In this document: piece after piece, positions 27,401 through 36,450 of the stretch
Layout: each line of letters starts with the position of its first letter
Numbering within the stretch: position 1 is the first letter of the stretch
From: JABFRG01 sp046351415
Lineage (GTDB): Bacteria; Myxococcota_A; Polyangia; Polyangiales; Polyangiaceae
Direction of reading: 5' to 3'
Assembly: GCA_046351415.1 (NCBI GenBank)
Contig: JAXLYO010000004.1
Location: 310,001 to 374,000, forward strand
DNA length: 64,000 nucleotides
The notes under the pieces: model-generated
What the model was told of the DNA's origin: nothing
Databases searched by the model: none
What the model saw: the letters and a program-made list of their open reading frames with translations, nothing else
Made by a program: the position numbers and the translations under genes

Positions 27401-27431
27401 AAAGGGCAGCCTCCGGAGAGGTCTGCCCTTT
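27401..27431 (-). terminator. Rho-independent terminator of the AgmX-like gene
   Basis: Arms AAAGGGCAG (27401-27409) and CTGCCCTTT (27423-27431) pair over nine bases. Read on the minus strand the stem is followed by TGCTTTCCC, and the 3' arm ends in TTT, giving a T-rich tail (TTTTGCTTT). It sits 40 bases past the stop codon at 27471. The rest of 27263-27470 holds no gene I can support. Confidence 0.75.
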
Positions 27432-27470
27432 CTCGCGTCGCGTCGCTCGAATCGTCGAGCTTCGCAATGG

Positions 27471-29069
27471 TCAGTGACGGATGGTGACGCTCGTCGTGAA
27501 GGTCGGCTCCGCGAACGGGGCAACCTTGGCCTTCATGAGCGCGCCCTTGATGCACTCCGCAGCGGGCTTACCCGCGGCAGCGCCGCTCACGTTCACGCTT
27601 TGCACCGTGCCGGCGCTTTGGAACGTCACGGTGGCGCGCGAAACGCCTTCTTCATCGGCGCCGCAAGCCTTGGCGGAGCCCATGACCGACGCGAGAGCGC
27701 TCGTGAGCGCGCCTTGCGATGGCTTTTGCGGAACGGTGCCGGCCGCGAATTGCGGACCTTCGCTCTTCGCTTGGTTCGCGTTGTCAGCGACGGGACCCAC
27801 GGCTTGCTTCATGGCGTCGTTGAGCGAGCCCGCGGGGCCTTCCGGCGCCTTCGGTGCTTCGGGCTTCTTCGCTTCGGGCTTCTCTGCGGCGGGCGGAGCA
27901 GCAGCGAGCGGAGCAGCGGCCGCGAGCGGACCACCGGGGGCAGCCTTGGCCGCGGGAGCTACGGGCTTGCCGGGTTGTGCTTGCGTCGGAAGGTTGTTCA
28001 GGTCGACACCCGCGTTCGGATCGACTGCGGCGACGGGCGCTTGGGTTTCGGCCTTGGGCGCGACGGCGACCGGCGATGCGGGCGCTTCGATCTTGGCAAC
28101 GGGCGCCGTATCGGTGGTCTTGGATTTCGACACGAACATGAAGCCTGCGGCGGCTGCAGCGACCGCGAAGAGGCCCACGAGGCCGATCGCGATGACCTTG
28201 CCAGAACCCGACTTCTGCGTGACGACCGGGGGAACGGCGTAGATCGACGCATCGAATGCCGGGGCGGTGTTCACCACCGGATTCACCGGGGCAACGTGCA
28301 TGGGGTGCGCGGACACCGGCGCCGCAACGCTCGCCACACTCGAGGCAGACTCGGGCGCGTAGCTGTTCGGAGCGAGGGCGCTCGAAGGCGGAGCTGCCAC
28401 CATCGCATGGCTCGAGGGCGGAAGGTCGAACGACGGAAGCGTGCTCGCTGCCGGGATGTGCGGAACGGACATCGCGTTCTGCGACTTCTCGACCGTCATC
28501 GAATGCATCGGCGCAGCCGGATCGCTGTAGCCGGTGTTGTTTGCGGCGGAGTCCTGGCCGAACGTGGCCGCGAGGTCGATCATGCCCGAGTCTTCACGGA
28601 CGCTCGCAGGACCGGCCGCACGAGACATGCTCGACGGTGGCGACGACTGCGCCATCTTTGCCAGATCCTTGAGGCTCCTGCTTCGTTCCGCTCCAGACAT
28701 TCGATCCTCCAAACTTGATTCGTTGCTTTCGGTCTCGGTCTCGCGAGAGGCCCGATAAGACCCCTCAGACACACGAGCCGTTGCTGACTTGGGTGGCGTT
28801 ATGACTCCATCTAGCGCGGGAGCCAGCAAAATTTTCTCGTCCGACGGTTCTCTCTCTCTCTCGAGACCTGTCGCAAGTCCTGTTCCATACAATGTGGGTG
28901 CTTCTCGCCCTTCCGAGAAGCTGTCGCCCGACGCCCCAAAGGTGTCCAAGCGAGCCATCAGTTGCGCGACCTTCGCATCCCATTCGCCGACGCTGCGCGA
29001 CGGTGCCGGCCATTGGGCGAGCATCGCGTCGAGCTGGGAGTCGTTGAAAGTGTTGTTGTTTTGGGTCAC
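27471..29069 (-). CDS. Single-span membrane protein with AgmX/PglI-type (TonB-like) C-terminal domain
   Basis: Proposed start is the GTG at 29069 (VTQNNNTFND), giving 532 residues. The open frame continues upstream, but its translation there is Pro-rich, lacks character and reaches into the sigma-factor gene. Residues 1-290 are hydrophilic and probably cytoplasmic (TFGQDS, many Ser/Pro/Ala), then one membrane span (292-313). An Ala/Pro/Lys-rich periplasmic stalk follows, then a 75-residue C-terminal domain with two Cys (KACGADEEG and AAECIKGA). The strand pattern there matches AgmX/PglI domains of myxobacterial TonB-like proteins. Its cytoplasmic part faces the adjacent ECF sigma factor, so an anti-sigma-like role is possible but unproven. 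Confidence 0.65.
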   Translation of the reverse strand: MTQNNNTFNDSQLDAMLAQWPAPSRSVGEWDAKVAQLMARLDTFGASGDSFSEGREAPTLYGTGLATGLEREREPSDEKILLAPALDGVITPPKSATARVSEGSYRASRETETESNESSLEDRMSGAERSRSLKDLAKMAQSSPPSSMSRAAGPASVREDSGMIDLAATFGQDSAANNTGYSDPAAPMHSMTVEKSQNAMSVPHIPAASTLPSFDLPPSSHAMVAAPPSSALAPNSYAPESASSVASVAAPVSAHPMHVAPVNPVVNTAPAFDASIYAVPPVVTQKSGSGKVIAIGLVGLFAVAAAAAGFMFVSKSKTTDTAPVAKIEAPASPVAVAPKAETQAPVAAVDPNAGVDLNNLPTQAQPGKPVAPAAKAAPGGPLAAAAPLAAAPPAAEKPEAKKPEAPKAPEGPAGSLNDAMKQAVGPVADNANQAKSEGPQFAAGTVPQKPSQGALTSALASVMGSAKACGADEEGVSRATVTFQSAGTVQSVNVSGAAAGKPAAECIKGALMKAKVAPFAEPTFTTSVTIRH

Positions 29070-29223
29070 GGGAACGTTTGGGTCAGGAGGGAGGGAGAGG
29101 GGGGGCGCTTCAGAAATGGTGACTGCGCTGCGGTTTGAATCGAAGGGGGGATGACGGGGAGGAGCGTGGTTCGAAAACGTTGAGGGGGTAAAAAAGTAGG
29201 GAGGCTGGATGGTCGGAAATACC

Positions 29224-29892
29224 TCAGGGGGGAGAAAGATCCCGTTCCTCGAGGAAGGCTCGGAGCTTCTTTCGAGCTTCGTGGACGCGCCAAGCGATGG
29301 TTCCCTCGGGGACGCCCAAGATGGTTGCAGCGGCATCATGCGACACGCCATCGACGCACACCAGGATGAGCGTCACACGCAAAGCTTCGCTCAGCCGGTC
29401 GATGCCCTCGCAAAGTGCTTCGTATTGCCTTCGACGCGCGAGCTCTTCGGAAGGTTGCGCAGGCGTCTGGCCACCAAGTGCTTCGAGTCGAGCGTCTTGG
29501 GTAGCGAGCGCTTGGGTCGACGTCTTTCGGCTCCGGAGGTGGTTGAGCGAGAGGTTCACTGCGATGCGGTAGAGCCACGTAAAGGGCTCACTTCGCCCGT
29601 CAAAGGAGGCGATCGCGCGATAGGCGCGAATGAACGACTCTTGCGCGACGTCTTCGGCCGCGCTCGCGTCTCTCACCATGTGACTCGCGAGACGATGAAT
29701 GCGCGCGTAGTGACGCTTCGCGAAAACGCCGTACGCAGCGCGATCGCCTGCTTGTGCGCGCAAAACGAGATCGCGATCGCTCTCTGCCGCGCGTTCGTTC
29801 GGCGAAACGGATTCGGGCGATTCGTCGGGTTCGGTGGGCATGGCTGCGCAGGCGGTGGCGCCTCTGCTCTGCTGATCAGCCCTCGTTCTCAT
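29224..29892 (-). CDS. ECF-type RNA polymerase sigma factor
   Basis: Region 2 is clear: DLVLRAQAGDRAAYGVFAKR, the core-binding helix with AEDVAQESFIRAYRAI, and FTWLYRIAVNLSLNHLR. Region 4 has VTLILVCVDGVSHDAAATIL followed by VPEGTIAWRVHEARKKLR, the promoter -35 recognition helix-turn-helix. I suggest the ATG at 29892, which has an AGGGG upstream; 29841 (closer to usual ECF length) and 30054 are alternatives. ECF factors typically respond to envelope or stress signals and are held by a membrane anti-sigma. The next gene downstream, 155 bases away, encodes a single-span membrane protein but lacks a zinc-binding anti-sigma motif. Confidence 0.9.
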   Translation of the reverse strand: MRTRADQQSRGATACAAMPTEPDESPESVSPNERAAESDRDLVLRAQAGDRAAYGVFAKRHYARIHRLASHMVRDASAAEDVAQESFIRAYRAIASFDGRSEPFTWLYRIAVNLSLNHLRSRKTSTQALATQDARLEALGGQTPAQPSEELARRRQYEALCEGIDRLSEALRVTLILVCVDGVSHDAAATILGVPEGTIAWRVHEARKKLRAFLEERDLSPP

Positions 29893-30199
29893 CAACCGTG
29901 CCCCTGACTTCGGTGCTTCTTCCGGAGAAGGTAGCGCAACGGAAGCCGGAAACCAGTCGGGCGAGATGGCGACCACAGAACGTTCGACACCGGCGCCCCG
30001 AAACTCCTTGGGTGCGTGTTCGACTTTCTCGTGCCGTTCGAGCTGCGAGCTCATCTTCTCGATATGACTCGCGAAATCGGCAACTTTGCAAAAGGCTGAA
30101 AGAAAGGAACGTGGATGTCCGACGCGCTGTCATGACTCTTTTCGGTGCACACGCTTCGCTCGCGCTTTGCACGGACCTTCCGCTAAGGTGAGCGCGTCG
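29893..30199. promoter_or_regulatory. Divergent upstream region of sigma factor and exporter operon
   Basis: About 300 bases between the proposed starts of the leftward sigma factor and the rightward MacA-like gene. If the sigma gene starts at 30054, only about 145 bases remain. I see AAGG at 30186 suitable as a ribosome-binding site for the rightward gene, and no convincing inverted repeat or paired promoter boxes. Co-regulation of sigma factor and exporter is possible. Confidence 0.35.
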
Positions 30200-31510
30200 A
30201 TGGTTTCCGCGGACATGAACAACCCTCCGGCTGACGCGCGCACCCACACGGTGCCCGAGGCCGCCTCCCTGCAGAAGGCTCTCGCTCGCGAAGAAGGGGG
30301 CCGCAAATGGGTGGTGCGTCTCGTGTGGGTGCTTTGCATCGCCGCGCTCGCGGTGGTGGGCGTCGCCGTTCGTGCGAAGAACCAAGCGCCGCCTCCCGCT
30401 CGCTACATGGTGGCCGAAGTGGCCGTCGGCGACGTCGCCGAGAAGGTCCAGGCCACCGGCGCAGTGCAGCCTCTCCTGCAAGTCAACGTCGGCTCCCAGG
30501 TAAATGGGCGCGTGACGCGCGTTCCGGTCGACTTCAACACGCCGGTGAAGAAGGGTGACGTTCTCGCAGAGATCGACGGCACGTTCTATGGCGCACAGGT
30601 GAGTCAAAGCGCTGCAAGTCTCGCTGCTCAGCAAGCGCAGATCGAAAGCTCGAAGGCGAATGCAGCCGCTGCGAAAGCCAACTACGAGCGACTCGTGAAG
30701 CTCGCATCCCAGAACCTCGCGGGCAAAGCAGAAGTCGACAGCGCCAAGGGGCAATACGAAGTGGCCGAGGCGCAAATCCTCGCGACCCGTGCACAAGCGA
30801 ATGCTCTTTCCGCGCAGCTCTCTCAAGCGCAGACGAACGCGGGCTTCACGAAGATCTATTCTCCCGTCGACGGCATCGTGATCTCGCGCGCGATCGACCC
30901 CGGTGCGACCGTCGTCGCGAGCTTCCAAACACCGACCCTCTTCGTGATTGCTCGCGACTTGAAGCGGATGCGTGTCATGGCCGACGTCGACGAAGCCGAC
31001 GTGGGCAAGCTCAAAGAAGGCATGGACGTCGAGGCCACGGTCGATGCGTTTCCAGGAGAGACGTTTCGCGGGCGCGTGGAACAAGTGCGCTACAGCCCCA
31101 ACAACGTACAAGGCGTCGTCACCTATGCCGCCGTCGTCGAGGTTTCGAACCCCGACGAGAAGCTCCGCCCTGGGATGACTGCAACGGTCACCGTGAAGAC
31201 GAACGAAGCGAAGGCAACGGCGATCGTCCCGAACTCTGCCTTGCGCTTCAAGCCTGCGCCTCCGCAAGGTCCCGACGGAAAGCCTCTCCCGCAGCCCGTC
31301 GAAGCTCCGCTTCCGAAGGGCAAAGCACGCGTGTACGTCCTCACGAACGCGAAGCTCGGCGAAGAGAAGATCGAGCCCCGCATCGTTGGGGTGGGCGTCA
31401 CCGACGGTCTGCACACGGTCGTGACGGACTTGCCGTCGGGCACGAAGGTCGTCACGGACGAAACGGACGAAGATGCACGGAAGGGCGGCAAGAAGGGCAA
31501 GATGTTCTGA
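30200..31510 (+). CDS. MacA-like periplasmic adaptor of an ABC exporter
   Basis: Membrane-fusion (HlyD/RND) adaptor linking an inner-membrane ABC permease to an outer-membrane channel. The ATG at 30200 (MVSADMNNPP) follows an AAGG site; upstream codons exist but encode nothing typical. One N-terminal span (VVRLVWVLCIAALAVVGVAV) anchors it. Then come the lipoyl half-motif (ATGAVQPLLQVNVGSQVNGR), a helical hairpin rich in Gln/Ala (SAASLAAQQAQIESSKANAA), the second lipoyl half (TKIYSPVDGIVISRAIDPG) and beta-barrel domains ending in a Lys-rich tail. It is followed by an ATPase and two permeases on the same strand, which defines the exporter. Confidence 0.9.
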   Translation: MVSADMNNPPADARTHTVPEAASLQKALAREEGGRKWVVRLVWVLCIAALAVVGVAVRAKNQAPPPARYMVAEVAVGDVAEKVQATGAVQPLLQVNVGSQVNGRVTRVPVDFNTPVKKGDVLAEIDGTFYGAQVSQSAASLAAQQAQIESSKANAAAAKANYERLVKLASQNLAGKAEVDSAKGQYEVAEAQILATRAQANALSAQLSQAQTNAGFTKIYSPVDGIVISRAIDPGATVVASFQTPTLFVIARDLKRMRVMADVDEADVGKLKEGMDVEATVDAFPGETFRGRVEQVRYSPNNVQGVVTYAAVVEVSNPDEKLRPGMTATVTVKTNEAKATAIVPNSALRFKPAPPQGPDGKPLPQPVEAPLPKGKARVYVLTNAKLGEEKIEPRIVGVGVTDGLHTVVTDLPSGTKVVTDETDEDARKGGKKGKMF

Positions 31511-31562
31511 TGCGTGAGCGTCAGGGCTTCCCTTGCCGACGCTTGCACGCGAGGCACGCACC

Positions 31563-32813
31563 ATGACCGAACCGCTCATCTCCATCGAGGGGGTTTCGAA
31601 GGAGTACGCCTCGCAGGGCGGCGTGGTGTACGCCCTCCGCAACGTCACACTGCACATCATGCCTGGCGAGTTCGTCGCCATCGTAGGGACGAGCGGCTCG
31701 GGGAAGTCCACGCTCATGAATATCCTGGGCTGCCTCGACCGCCCCACGCACGGTACGTATACGCTCGGCGGCATCGACGTTGGCGGACGCACGAGCGATG
31801 GTCGCGCGGTCGTACGCAATCGACTGATTGGCTTCATTTTCCAAGGTTTCAACCTGCTTTCGCGGACGACGGCTCTCGAGAACGTCGAGCTCCCGCTCGC
31901 ATACCGCGGGGTCTCCATCTCGGAGCGACGTCGTCGTGCAGAACGGGCCCTCAAAGAAGTCGGCCTCGGGGAACGCATGGACCATGCACCCAATCAGCTC
32001 TCGGGTGGACAACAGCAACGCGTGGCCATCGCGCGTGCGCTCGTGACGGAGCCCCCGCTTCTCTTGGCCGACGAGCCGACGGGTAACCTCGACACGCGTA
32101 CGAGCCTCGAAGTGCTTTCGCTTCTTCAGCGTCTCAATCGTGAACGCGGCATCACTATCTGTCTCGTTACGCACGAACACGACATCGCCGCGTGCGCCAG
32201 TCGTGTCATCACGGTCAAAGATGGTCGCATCGTCTCCGATGTCCGGACCGAAAGGCCCGTGTCTGCGACGGAGGAACTGAAGGCACTCAAGCTCACGGAC
32301 GCGGCCGATGCTCCCAAGACGAGCGCGCTCTCCGATGCGCACACGCCGTCCAAGGCGCGCAAGCTGCCGCTGTCGTTCGACGCGTTCATGTTCTTGGGGC
32401 ATCTGATCGGCACCCTCGCTGCGACGCTCTATGTGAAGTGGGCGTTTAGTGGCGGAGCGCGTTGGGTGCCCCTCATCGCTGCCATGCTCTTCGAGTCGTA
32501 CTTCGGTGCCCGGCGCGCGAAGGGGGCGTTTGGTCGGGGGCTCATCCACGAAGAGCGCGTTCGGCTTGCCCTTCGCTACTCGTCCTTCATGTGGGGGCTG
32601 TACACGCTCGCATTCCTCGTCGCTCCTGCGAAGCTCGTGCCGGCGCCATTCACGAAGGCCCTCGTCGCGGCGTCGCCTGCACAGCTCGCATCGTGGACGC
32701 TCGTAGCCGCACTCTTCATCGTGACGACGACGCTCGTGAGGTATGCGCTGCTTGCGCTCTTCGGTGGTAGCTTGCTCCACGGGCGTCGCCCGCCTGCGCC
32801 CACGGGAAGCTGA
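31563..32813 (+). CDS. MacB-type ABC ATPase with an added C-terminal membrane domain
   Basis: A canonical ABC nucleotide-binding domain: Walker A GTSGSGKST (42-50), Q-loop FIFQGFNL, signature LSGGQQQ (146-152), Walker B LLLADE (166-171), D-loop NLDTR and switch H204. It closely follows the LolD/MacB/SalX class. After residue about 230 a linker leads to a 140-residue tail (about 268-405) with roughly four hydrophobic segments (for example LIGTLAATLYVKWAF and VAALFIVTTTLVRYALLALF). Such a tail is not part of the ordinary ATPase, and MacB itself carries its permease in the same chain in a different form. The ATG at 31563 is 52 bases after the adaptor stop. Its partner permeases follow. Confidence 0.9.
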   Translation: MTEPLISIEGVSKEYASQGGVVYALRNVTLHIMPGEFVAIVGTSGSGKSTLMNILGCLDRPTHGTYTLGGIDVGGRTSDGRAVVRNRLIGFIFQGFNLLSRTTALENVELPLAYRGVSISERRRRAERALKEVGLGERMDHAPNQLSGGQQQRVAIARALVTEPPLLLADEPTGNLDTRTSLEVLSLLQRLNRERGITICLVTHEHDIAACASRVITVKDGRIVSDVRTERPVSATEELKALKLTDAADAPKTSALSDAHTPSKARKLPLSFDAFMFLGHLIGTLAATLYVKWAFSGGARWVPLIAAMLFESYFGARRAKGAFGRGLIHEERVRLALRYSSFMWGLYTLAFLVAPAKLVPAPFTKALVAASPAQLASWTLVAALFIVTTTLVRYALLALFGGSLLHGRRPPAPTGS

Positions 32814-32814
32814 C

Positions 32815-34035
32815 ATGCAGCTTCTCCTGAACGCCATTCGACTCGCGTTTCGTGCGGTCGTGCGCAACAAAGTTCGGGCCGCGCTGACGGTGCTCGGTGT
32901 GCTCATCGGTGTCGTCGCGATCGTCTCCGTGACGACCCTCGCCGAGGGCGCATCGAGCCAAGTGGGCGGACAGATTGACAGCTTCGCGGCCAATGCACTC
33001 TTCATCAATCCTCAGAGCGTCCAGAACTCCGGCGTGCGCGGCAAGGTCACGGGGCGACTCACCGAGAGCGACGCGAAGGCCATCCAGCGAGAGGCACCGA
33101 GCGTCACGGCCGCAGCTCCCTTCATTTCGACGACGGTGCAGATGGTCTACGCCGATCGCAACGTGGTGACCATGGCGGCCGGGGTGACGCTTCCGTACTT
33201 CCCCATCCGTCGCTACGAGATCGCGAAGGGCGAGCTCTGGACGGAAAGTGACGAGCTGGTGAAGAGCAAAGTGTGCGTCATCGGTGGAACCGTCGCCGAC
33301 AAACTCTTCGGCACTGAAGACCCGGTGGGGCGCGTCGTTCGCATCGGTGTTCATCCGTATCGCGTGCTCGGGGTACTTGCGCGTCGCGGCGTGTCGCCTT
33401 TCGGTGAGGACCAAGACGATCGCATCGTCATGCCCATTGGAAGCTTTCGCGCGCGCATCCTGCACACTTCGCCTGGGCGCGCAGACCTCATCCTCGCCAG
33501 CGCCGCATCGGAGGAGGTGACGGGGCGGGCTGAGGCCCAAATTCGTTCGATATTGCGTCAGCGTCACCATATCGCCGAGGGGGCGGAGTCCGACTTCTCG
33601 GTGAACACGCAGCGTGAGTTTCGCGCCATGCAGGAGGGCATTACCTCGGCACTCGCCGCGTTGCTCGTCGGTGTTGCCGCGGTGAGTTTGCTCGTCGGCG
33701 GCATCGGCGTGATGAACATCATGCTCGTCAGTGTCACCGAGCGAACGCGCGAGATCGGCATTCGCATGAGCATCGGCGCGCGCAAGCGGGACATCTTGCT
33801 CCAGTTTCTCGTAGAGGCCATCGTGCTCACCATGGTGGGCGGCCTCTTGGGGGTGGCGCTCGGTGTGGCGGGCACGCTCGTCATCGGCCGCGCATTCGAT
33901 TGGCACGTCGTCCCTTCAATCAAGGGGCTCGCCCTCGCGCTCGGTACCAGTACGGCCATCGGCATCCTCTTTGGCTACTTGCCGGCGCGACGGGCCGCCA
34001 ATTTGGACCCCATCGATGCCTTGAGGTCCGAGTAA
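32815..34035 (+). CDS. MacB-like ABC permease, first copy
   Basis: An FtsX/MacB-type permease of 406 residues starting one base after the ATPase stop. It has the N-terminal span LTVLGVLIGVVAIVSVT, a large periplasmic MacB domain (about 50-285) with the expected GRVVRIGVHPYRVLGVL, and three C-terminal spans including VGGIGVMNIMLVSVTERTRE, the diagnostic FtsX motif, followed by EIGIRMSIGARKRDIL. The last segment ends YLPARRAANLDPIDALR, the classic terminal signature. Together with the ATPase, adaptor and second permease it forms a MacAB-like exporter. Confidence 0.92.
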   Translation: MQLLLNAIRLAFRAVVRNKVRAALTVLGVLIGVVAIVSVTTLAEGASSQVGGQIDSFAANALFINPQSVQNSGVRGKVTGRLTESDAKAIQREAPSVTAAAPFISTTVQMVYADRNVVTMAAGVTLPYFPIRRYEIAKGELWTESDELVKSKVCVIGGTVADKLFGTEDPVGRVVRIGVHPYRVLGVLARRGVSPFGEDQDDRIVMPIGSFRARILHTSPGRADLILASAASEEVTGRAEAQIRSILRQRHHIAEGAESDFSVNTQREFRAMQEGITSALAALLVGVAAVSLLVGGIGVMNIMLVSVTERTREIGIRMSIGARKRDILLQFLVEAIVLTMVGGLLGVALGVAGTLVIGRAFDWHVVPSIKGLALALGTSTAIGILFGYLPARRAANLDPIDALRSE

Positions 34036-34040
34036 CGGCC

Positions 34041-35252
34041 ATGCTGCTCGCGTTCACGGTCGCCCTGAGAGCCATCGTTCGCAATGGGTTGCGCGCAGGG
34101 CTGACTGTGCTCGGCATCCTGATTGGCGTCTTCTCGGTCGTGGTCATGACGGGCCTCGGCACCGGTGCGCGTACTTCGGTCTCGAAGCAGATCGAGGCCA
34201 TCGGTTCGAACTTCATCATCGTGAGCCCGGAGAACGCAAACGTCTCGGGGGCGAAGAAGGCGACGGGCGCGCGCCTCACGGAGGAAGACGGAAGAGCCAT
34301 CAAACGAGACGCCGTCAGCGTGCGGGCCGTCGCGCCGGTTCTCCGTGCGCGCGCGCAAGTGGCGGCGCAGGAGAAGAACTGGTCGACCAGCGTCGTAGGT
34401 TCCACGACGGACTTCTTCATCGTCCGCAACTGGGCGCTGAGTCGCGGCGCTATCTGGACGGCCTCCGACGAGCTCACGAAGAGCCGAGTATGCGTCATTG
34501 GCAAGACGACTGCGCAGAAGCTCTTCGGCAACGTCGACCCCGTCGATCGAACGCTTCGCATCGGGCGGCACTCGTATCGCGTTCTTGGGCTCCTCGAGTC
34601 GAAGGGTGAGGCGCCATTCGGTGGCGATCAAGACGACGTCATCGTGATGCCCATTGGAAGCATGCGGGCTCGCGTGAGCCGGACGCCCCCGGGCTTCGTG
34701 GGCGTGCTCATGCTGAGCGCGACTTCCGCCGAGACCAGCGACCGAGCCGTCGCACAAATCGACGCACTCCTTCGTCAGCGCCATCACATCGAAGAAGGCA
34801 AGACTCCGGACTTCAGCATGAAGACGCAGAAGGAGTTCCAGGCCGTGCAGGGCGCGATCTACGGCATCCTCACTGCACTCCTCGTGATCATCGCAGCGGT
34901 CAGCCTCGTCGTGGGCGGCATCGGTGTCATGAACATCATGCTCGTCAGCGTGACAGAACGTACGCGCGAGATCGGCATTCGCATGGCCATCGGTGCTCGC
35001 GCCTCCGACATTCAAGTTCAGTTTCTCATCGAGGCCATCTGTCTCTCGACGCTCGGCGGGGCGTTGGGAGCTGGGCTCGGCGTGCTCGCGAATGCGCTCA
35101 TCTCTCGCGCGCTGTCTTGGCAAACGACAATCGATCCCATCCCCATCGCCGTCAGTATCGGGGTGTCGGCCGCGATTGGCATCGGCTTCGGCTACTTTCC
35201 GGCGCGACGGGCTGCCCTGCTAGACCCTATCACTGCGCTTCGTCACGAGTAG
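34041..35252 (+). CDS. MacB-like ABC permease, second tandem copy
   Basis: A 403-residue paralogue of the preceding permease, five bases downstream. It keeps the same topology and motifs: LTVLGILIGVFSVVVMTGLG at the N-terminal span, VGGIGVMNIMLVSVTERTRE, EIGIRMAIGARASDIQVQ and the end YFPARRAALLDPITALR. The periplasmic domain has diverged. Two permease chains could form a heterodimer around a homodimer of the ATPase, as in some peptide exporters; that stoichiometry is inference. The 3' end overlaps the convergent MFS gene by 23 bases. Confidence 0.92.
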   Translation: MLLAFTVALRAIVRNGLRAGLTVLGILIGVFSVVVMTGLGTGARTSVSKQIEAIGSNFIIVSPENANVSGAKKATGARLTEEDGRAIKRDAVSVRAVAPVLRARAQVAAQEKNWSTSVVGSTTDFFIVRNWALSRGAIWTASDELTKSRVCVIGKTTAQKLFGNVDPVDRTLRIGRHSYRVLGLLESKGEAPFGGDQDDVIVMPIGSMRARVSRTPPGFVGVLMLSATSAETSDRAVAQIDALLRQRHHIEEGKTPDFSMKTQKEFQAVQGAIYGILTALLVIIAAVSLVVGGIGVMNIMLVSVTERTREIGIRMAIGARASDIQVQFLIEAICLSTLGGALGAGLGVLANALISRALSWQTTIDPIPIAVSIGVSAAIGIGFGYFPARRAALLDPITALRHE

Positions 35253-36438
35253 CTTCGCTGCTTTCGTCTCCTGCCGATTCGTTCTTGCGGAAGGCAATGT
35301 ACAAAGATGTATCATACACAATCTTCAAGCACGCGGCGAGGATGAAGGGCGCGCGCACGAGGTGGTTCTGCAGTAGCGCGCCCGCGACTTGTGGCCCAAG
35401 CGCATTGCCAGCGCTCTTGGCAATTCCGGTCATGGTAGCGGCCTCGGCTCGCGCTTCTTTGGGAACGACGGCCATCGTGAATGCCATGCGCGCGGGTACG
35501 TCCATCTGTGCGAGCAAAAAGCGCGCGAAGAGAAGACACAGCGCTACCGTGAGGTTGGGGGCGAATGGGAACGCGAGCAGCAGGAGGTTCGCGGGCAGAT
35601 GCGTGAAGACCATCGTTCGCAGCGGACCGATGCGCGCAGCGATCGATCCCGAAAGCAACGCTGAAAACGCTGCGAGCATGTTCGTCACCATGAACACGGA
35701 GCCCAGCGTGTCCGGGTTGAGGAGGAAACGGCGATAGAGCCATAGCGAGACGACGCTTTGGAGGGCGAGGCCACTTCCGAACGAATCGAGCGCGAAGAGG
35801 GCGGACATTCCCCAAATCGGACCCTTTGCGCGACCTGACTTCTGCTCTTTGGAAGGCGCGGGGCTCGCGCGCTCGACCGAAGCCGAGAGTGCTCCGAAAC
35901 AAGCGAGAGAGATGATGCCTGCGACGACGTAAATCGCGAAGGCTCGCTCGGTGCCTCTCATCGCGAGAACGCCACCCACGAGCGCTCCGGTTGCCGTCGC
36001 GACCGACCCCATGAAGTTGTAGGCCGCATAGAAGGGGACACGTTTTCCCGGCGGCAAGAGCTCCGCAGCGGCCGTCTGCTCGACAGGGAGGAAAGGACCC
36101 GCCTCACCGCCTGAAGGGCTCATGATACCGATGACAGCGGCTGTGAGCAGGACCCACGGGTTTGCCGACACGACGAATGCGATGCCTGCCGCGAGGAGTA
36201 GGACCGAACTCGCCAAGAGGACGCGTCGCCTTCCCAGGCGATCGGACGCGCGGCCTAGAACGAACGTGAGTACGGCGTCGCCGACGAGCGTTGCCGTCAA
36301 GAACTGTCCCGTGCGGGCATCGGAGAGCCCTAGTTTCGAGAGGTGGACCGCAAGGACGACCGCTCCAGCACCGTAGGCGAACATCCGAGCGACTCGCGCG
36401 ATCGAAAGGAGGCGGAGGTCGCGCGGGAGCCGGTTCAT
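35230..36438 (-). CDS. Major facilitator superfamily transporter
   Basis: A 402-residue protein with about twelve hydrophobic spans in two halves separated by a charged central loop (ASPAPSKEQKSGRAKGPIWG). The loop after the second span carries the MFS motif A variant RASDRLGRRRVLL. Its best features are GRASDRLGRR and a second-half VPKEARAEAATMTGIAKSAG. Substrate unknown; it resembles drug or small-molecule efflux types. It follows a lipoprotein gene by 12 bases and a TPR gene before that, so the three may be one unit. The C-terminus overlaps the convergent permease gene. Confidence 0.85.
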   Translation of the reverse strand: MNRLPRDLRLLSIARVARMFAYGAGAVVLAVHLSKLGLSDARTGQFLTATLVGDAVLTFVLGRASDRLGRRRVLLASSVLLLAAGIAFVVSANPWVLLTAAVIGIMSPSGGEAGPFLPVEQTAAAELLPPGKRVPFYAAYNFMGSVATATGALVGGVLAMRGTERAFAIYVVAGIISLACFGALSASVERASPAPSKEQKSGRAKGPIWGMSALFALDSFGSGLALQSVVSLWLYRRFLLNPDTLGSVFMVTNMLAAFSALLSGSIAARIGPLRTMVFTHLPANLLLLAFPFAPNLTVALCLLFARFLLAQMDVPARMAFTMAVVPKEARAEAATMTGIAKSAGNALGPQVAGALLQNHLVRAPFILAACLKIVYDTSLYIAFRKNESAGDESSEATRDEAQ

Positions 36439-36450
36439 GAATACAGACGC

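Noticed and set aside
29070..29351. Extended N-terminus of the AgmX-like protein up to 29351
   Set aside because: The upstream extension overlaps the sigma-factor coding end and lacks domain character; a start near 29069 gives a clean hydrophilic N-terminus.
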